DNA from: Symbiodinium natans
Taxonomy: Eukaryota > Sar > Dinophyceae > Suessiales > Symbiodiniaceae
Assembly (NCBI GenBank): GCA_905221605.1
Contig: CAJNDS010000622.1
Coordinates: forward strand, 1 to 64,000
Direction: 5' to 3'
Length of the DNA: 64,000 nt
Made by a program: the position numbers and the translations under genes. Shown piece by piece: positions 61,312 through 64,000 of the stretch (the stretch's first letter is position 1; the number at the start of each line of letters is the position of its first letter). The notes below the pieces were generated by a model, which was not told the DNA's origin, did no database searches, and saw only the letters and a program-made list of their open reading frames with translations.

Positions 61312-61429
61312 CGTGTTGCCACGGAGGTATGCTCTACACCCGCTCCTTCCGGGAGCTGCGCAAGCAGTGGCCGATGTGACGACCTTGGGGACGTGGGCAA
61401 CCGGGGGGGGGGGGGCATCCTAGAGATCA

Positions 61430-61545
61430 GAAACTCTGGGGCTTTCGGATGTAGTAGAAAATGTAGGCTATATGCCGATTGTGACAGATCATATACTGGG
61501 GCTCTCGGATGGAGTAGAAATGTAGGCTGTATACCCATTGTGACG
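61430..61545. repeat. two ~65-bp tandem units
   Basis: CTGGGGCTTTCGGATGTAGT and CTGGGGCTCTCGGATGGAGT head two units that share AGAAATGTAGGCT and ATTGTGAC. Confidence 0.8.
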
Positions 61546-61884
61546 CCGCTCAGCTGGCGGTAGAAGAGGCTTGGAGAGGCTTGATTTGACTCAGAGGCCT
61601 GTGTCGGCAAGCTCCACCCATCTTGGACCGGCAAGGCGCAGGGCCTGTCGGCTCCACAGCTTTGTGCAGAACAGACATTGTTTATAACATCATCATACAA
61701 TCGTATCATTGTTTTTAGTTCATCGCCATGTAGCAACGTATTGCTTCATCCGAGAGTCAGATCTTCTGACTGATACTCTGCCTCCAAGATCCACAGCCTC
61801 CTGCCTAGGTTTGGCACTTGGGAGACTCGCTGGCCTGTTGCACAAGTGCTCACTGTTCGCGCCAATCCCAGCTAAAGATCGCCA

Positions 61885-62103
61885 ATGACGGTGACCGCAT
61901 CGTGGCAGGAAGTTGGCCGTTTGTCTGCCGCGCTACGCTGCCTTCGTAGCAGCTTGCCCAAGTCGAACATGAGCTTGCACGAGCGTCTGCGGCGCAGATT
62001 GATCTGCCACAAGGAAAAGTGCAATCGCAAAGACCTGAAGCGGTTGCTGGCTCAGACATGCTCAACGTCTGCTGCAGCCTTTTTGTCTGCTAGCTGTGCA
62101 TAA
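61885..62103 (+). CDS. possible small ORF or exon
   Basis: 72 codons, basic in the middle (MSLHERLRRRLICHKEKCNR, KDLKRLLAQTC). The opposite strand is open over almost the same stretch. No family recognised. Confidence 0.22.
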   Translation: MTVTASWQEVGRLSAALRCLRSSLPKSNMSLHERLRRRLICHKEKCNRKDLKRLLAQTCSTSAAAFLSASCA

Positions 62104-62135
62104 CATGCTCTCTGCTCGGGGGGAGTAGTTTCCCA

Positions 62136-62154
62136 CCCCCCCCCCCCCCCCCCC
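62136..62154. repeat. C19 homopolymer
   Basis: Nineteen C, interrupted by T and followed by five more. Length is likely to be unreliable in the assembly. Confidence 0.9.
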
Positions 62155-62517
62155 TCCCCCGAGCGCGCCTCGAGGCCGCACGTTTTCATGAATGAGAAGG
62201 CGCAGGCAGCATTGGGTGAGCCCGGAGCTGAGTGTGTACCCTGTGTACAGCAGATTCCTTCGTCGGGCTGCCAATGAACATGATCCCGCGAACCCCACGA
62301 ACCTCATGAACCCGATGTTCGATGAGCAGCTCATTGCTCTGTCAGCCGGGTTGGATGCATGTTTAGTTTGTGCTTCTGGCCATAGCGATGGCCGCAAGGA
62401 ACTTCTGAAGTTGTTGTTGCAAATGGTTTAGTCCAAACTACACATGGACCCCGTGAAGCAATATCCAGTCAATATGCTTTGGGAAGTTTTGAGAAGGCAT
62501 CTTGTGGCCTTGTAGAG

Positions 62518-63721
62518 ATGACCTCGGTTACCCCGCTGCTGCTTGCCACCGCTGGTGGTTTGCTGTGGGCATTCGGCATTGTGGGCAAGCGGCTGGGGGT
62601 TGAAGGAGCCACCAATGCCAATAGAGCGGCTCGCATCCCGGATGTTCAGTGCAATGAGTTTCTCGGTTTTTTGGTTCTTTTAAGGCCAGGTGGCCAGGTG
62701 TGAGTAGCCTACAAAAGTGGCTTGGTAGTATCAGGGCGATGTCTGAAGTGAGCTTCGTAGTGAGCTGGTGCGAGGCTCGGCAATTACAATCTTCGTCTAC
62801 TCGCTGACAACGGTGATTTCCCCCTCCATTGATCTTATTCGAATGGGTGGAGACGGCTGGTCAAGGACCTGGAATAATCCAGAGTGGAACCAGCGCTTGC
62901 CTTGGATCATTGGTTGTGGGCTCGTCAGCGGCGCAGGTGGGTTGCTGGGCACACTGGCCTTCGCTTGGTCCGCAGGATCCTCGAGTGCTTTAATCTCAAT
63001 GATAGAGAATGGCGTCTATACCACGACCGGTGCTTTGATCATCGCCGTGTATTTCCAAGAGCACCTGAAGCCCCTGACGTATGTTGGTATCGTGCTCATC
63101 TTGGTTGGTGTTGTCCTGGCGCAGAGCTCTTCCCGAGGAAAGGACCCGCCAGCCTGTGCTGACACGGAATCGGAGTCGGAATCGGATCTGGAGCCGATGA
63201 TGAAGAGATCTGATAGCGAGGCATCGGATTCCGTCATTGCCCCGACGTTTCTTCGTATGAGGTCCGTGATGTTGGCCGCTGCAGCCGGAGCATGCTGGGG
63301 GTGGGGGCCACTGGGGAAGAAGATTGGGGTGCATGGAAGCAGCGATGCTGACAAGCACGATTGGACAACTTGTACGTACTTTATCTACATGATGTGCACT
63401 ACCATCGTTCCTCTTGGTCGAATTCTGACAGTTGATAGTGGCAGCAGACGGGAGAGTCTGCGTGATCGCCGTTTCCGGTTTCTTCTGATGGGAACGATGG
63501 TGTGTGGACTTATCTCAGGTTGCGGCGGCCTGATCAGTACCTTCGCGTTCTCTCTAGAGGGCTACTTCTCTGGTGCCTTGATCTCTACAGTGGAGAATGG
63601 CATCTACACGATCTCAGGGGCCGTGATGGTTGCTGTGCTCTTCGAAGAAGTTCTCAGCAAGCGACAGCTACTCGGTGCGGGAGCGGTCGTGTTGGCCATC
63701 ATCCTCTTCGGCTTGGCGTAG
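62518..63721 (+). CDS. DMT/EamA-type membrane transporter, two exons
   Basis: Start ATG 62518 (MTSVTPLLLATAGGLLWAFG); stop 63719-63721. Exon 2 carries the body. The protein is two tandem repeats of a multi-helix unit. Repeat 1 has LLLATAGGLLWAFGIVGKRL, VSGAGGLLGTLAFAWSAG, ENGVYTTTGALIIAVYFQEH and IVLILVGVVLAQ. Repeat 2 has AAAAGACWGWGPLGKKIG, ISGCGGLISTFAFSLEG, ENGIYTISGAVMVAVLFEE and LGAGAVVLAIILFGLA. An acidic/serine cytosolic loop (ESESESDLEPMMKRSDSEAS) joins them. This layout is typical of the drug/metabolite transporter superfamily. Splicing is uncertain: 62698-62764 is a GT-AG intron that keeps frame (378 residues), whereas removing 62627-62774 (no GT-AG ends) gives repeats that align better (351 residues). 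Substrate cannot be told from sequence. Confidence 0.75.
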
Positions 63722-64000
63722 ACCTGGACATCTTGGGTTCTGGGGTAGGGGTAGATGTTTCCGAAAAAGCCTGGGAGGAAAAAGGGAAGGGTTTGGCAAG
63801 CAAACCTGTAGTTGCTCTCAGCTTTCTGGTTCTTTTCTTAGATACGGATGCCCTCTTTGGCCCTCGGAACACGAGTGAGGGAGCTAGATAGTTCCTTCAC
63901 TGATCACTGAAACCCTGGTATTCTGTAATATTCTGCTGGAATCATTCATGTCTCAAACCTTGTTATTGGAAAGCCGTAGGGTTGTCGGGTGCAGAGTGTA
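63722..64000. other. downstream region, no gene recognised
   Basis: Two short plus-strand frames remain open past the transporter stop, but they are shadows of its C-terminal exon. No poly(A) signal or terminator that I can defend. Confidence 0.45.

Noticed and set aside
1-64000. CRISPR arrays, tRNA or rRNA genes, bacterial operons
   Set aside because: No regularly spaced repeat with unique spacers, no cloverleaf or rRNA-like sequence that I could recognise by eye, and no operon-like gene packing.

Overview
The window looks like nuclear DNA of a dinoflagellate, most likely a Symbiodiniaceae-type genome. The reasons are two Ty1/copia LTR retrotransposons with long accessory-rich polyproteins, LTRs that carry a sequence matching the 3' end of the dinoflagellate trans-spliced leader, intron-broken genes, and very heavy repeat content. 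I see no bacterial operons, rRNA, tRNA or CRISPR. The organism assignment is inference from content, not from a database match.

Layout. 1-4353: simple and tandem repeats (G-rich minisatellite, a 49-bp tandem repeat ending in a perfect hairpin, the same G-rich minisatellite in reverse complement) and pieces of dispersed repeats. 4354-14084: a macrosatellite of 2.54-2.58 kb units, three full and one truncated, with a GGGTTTCCG-type sub-satellite and strong palindromes inside each unit. The array interrupts a dispersed repeat whose uninterrupted, inverted copy lies at about 18865-19240. 14085-19605: a mosaic of decayed dispersed repeats.

19611-37605: two nested copia-type elements. The older element B (TSD CTTTG) has its 5' LTR split by the young element A (19833-28742, TSD ACTTG, 402-bp LTRs differing at one site I can see). 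Both have the order LTR - PBS - gag with CCHC knuckle - aspartic protease - integrase - extra C2HC motif - reverse transcriptase - RNase H - a conserved ~210-residue methyltransferase-like domain - a small membrane/zinc ORF - polypurine tract - LTR. Both carry frame breaks, so neither looks autonomous as read here. The two best candidates for something under-described are the methyltransferase-like domain and the small third ORF, both conserved between diverged elements; the leader-like sequence in the LTRs is third.

37611-64000: gene-bearing DNA. There is a 9-bp minisatellite (39269-39905), a 393-residue ORF with an internal duplication (40176-41357), an exon-like ORF (41658-42181), an AT-rich stretch (about 46240-47600), and a series of short plus-strand exon-like ORFs from about 49.6 to 59.8 kb that fit one or more intron-rich genes I cannot name. 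Three copies of a ~100-bp terminal-inverted-repeat element (52.4, 59.4 and 61.2 kb) follow, then a two-exon DMT/EamA-type transporter gene (62518-63721) near the right end.

The transposon genes work as one replication cycle: Gag packages the RNA, protease and integrase process and insert it, and RT/RNase H copy it. The roles of the methyltransferase-like domain and the small ORF are unknown.
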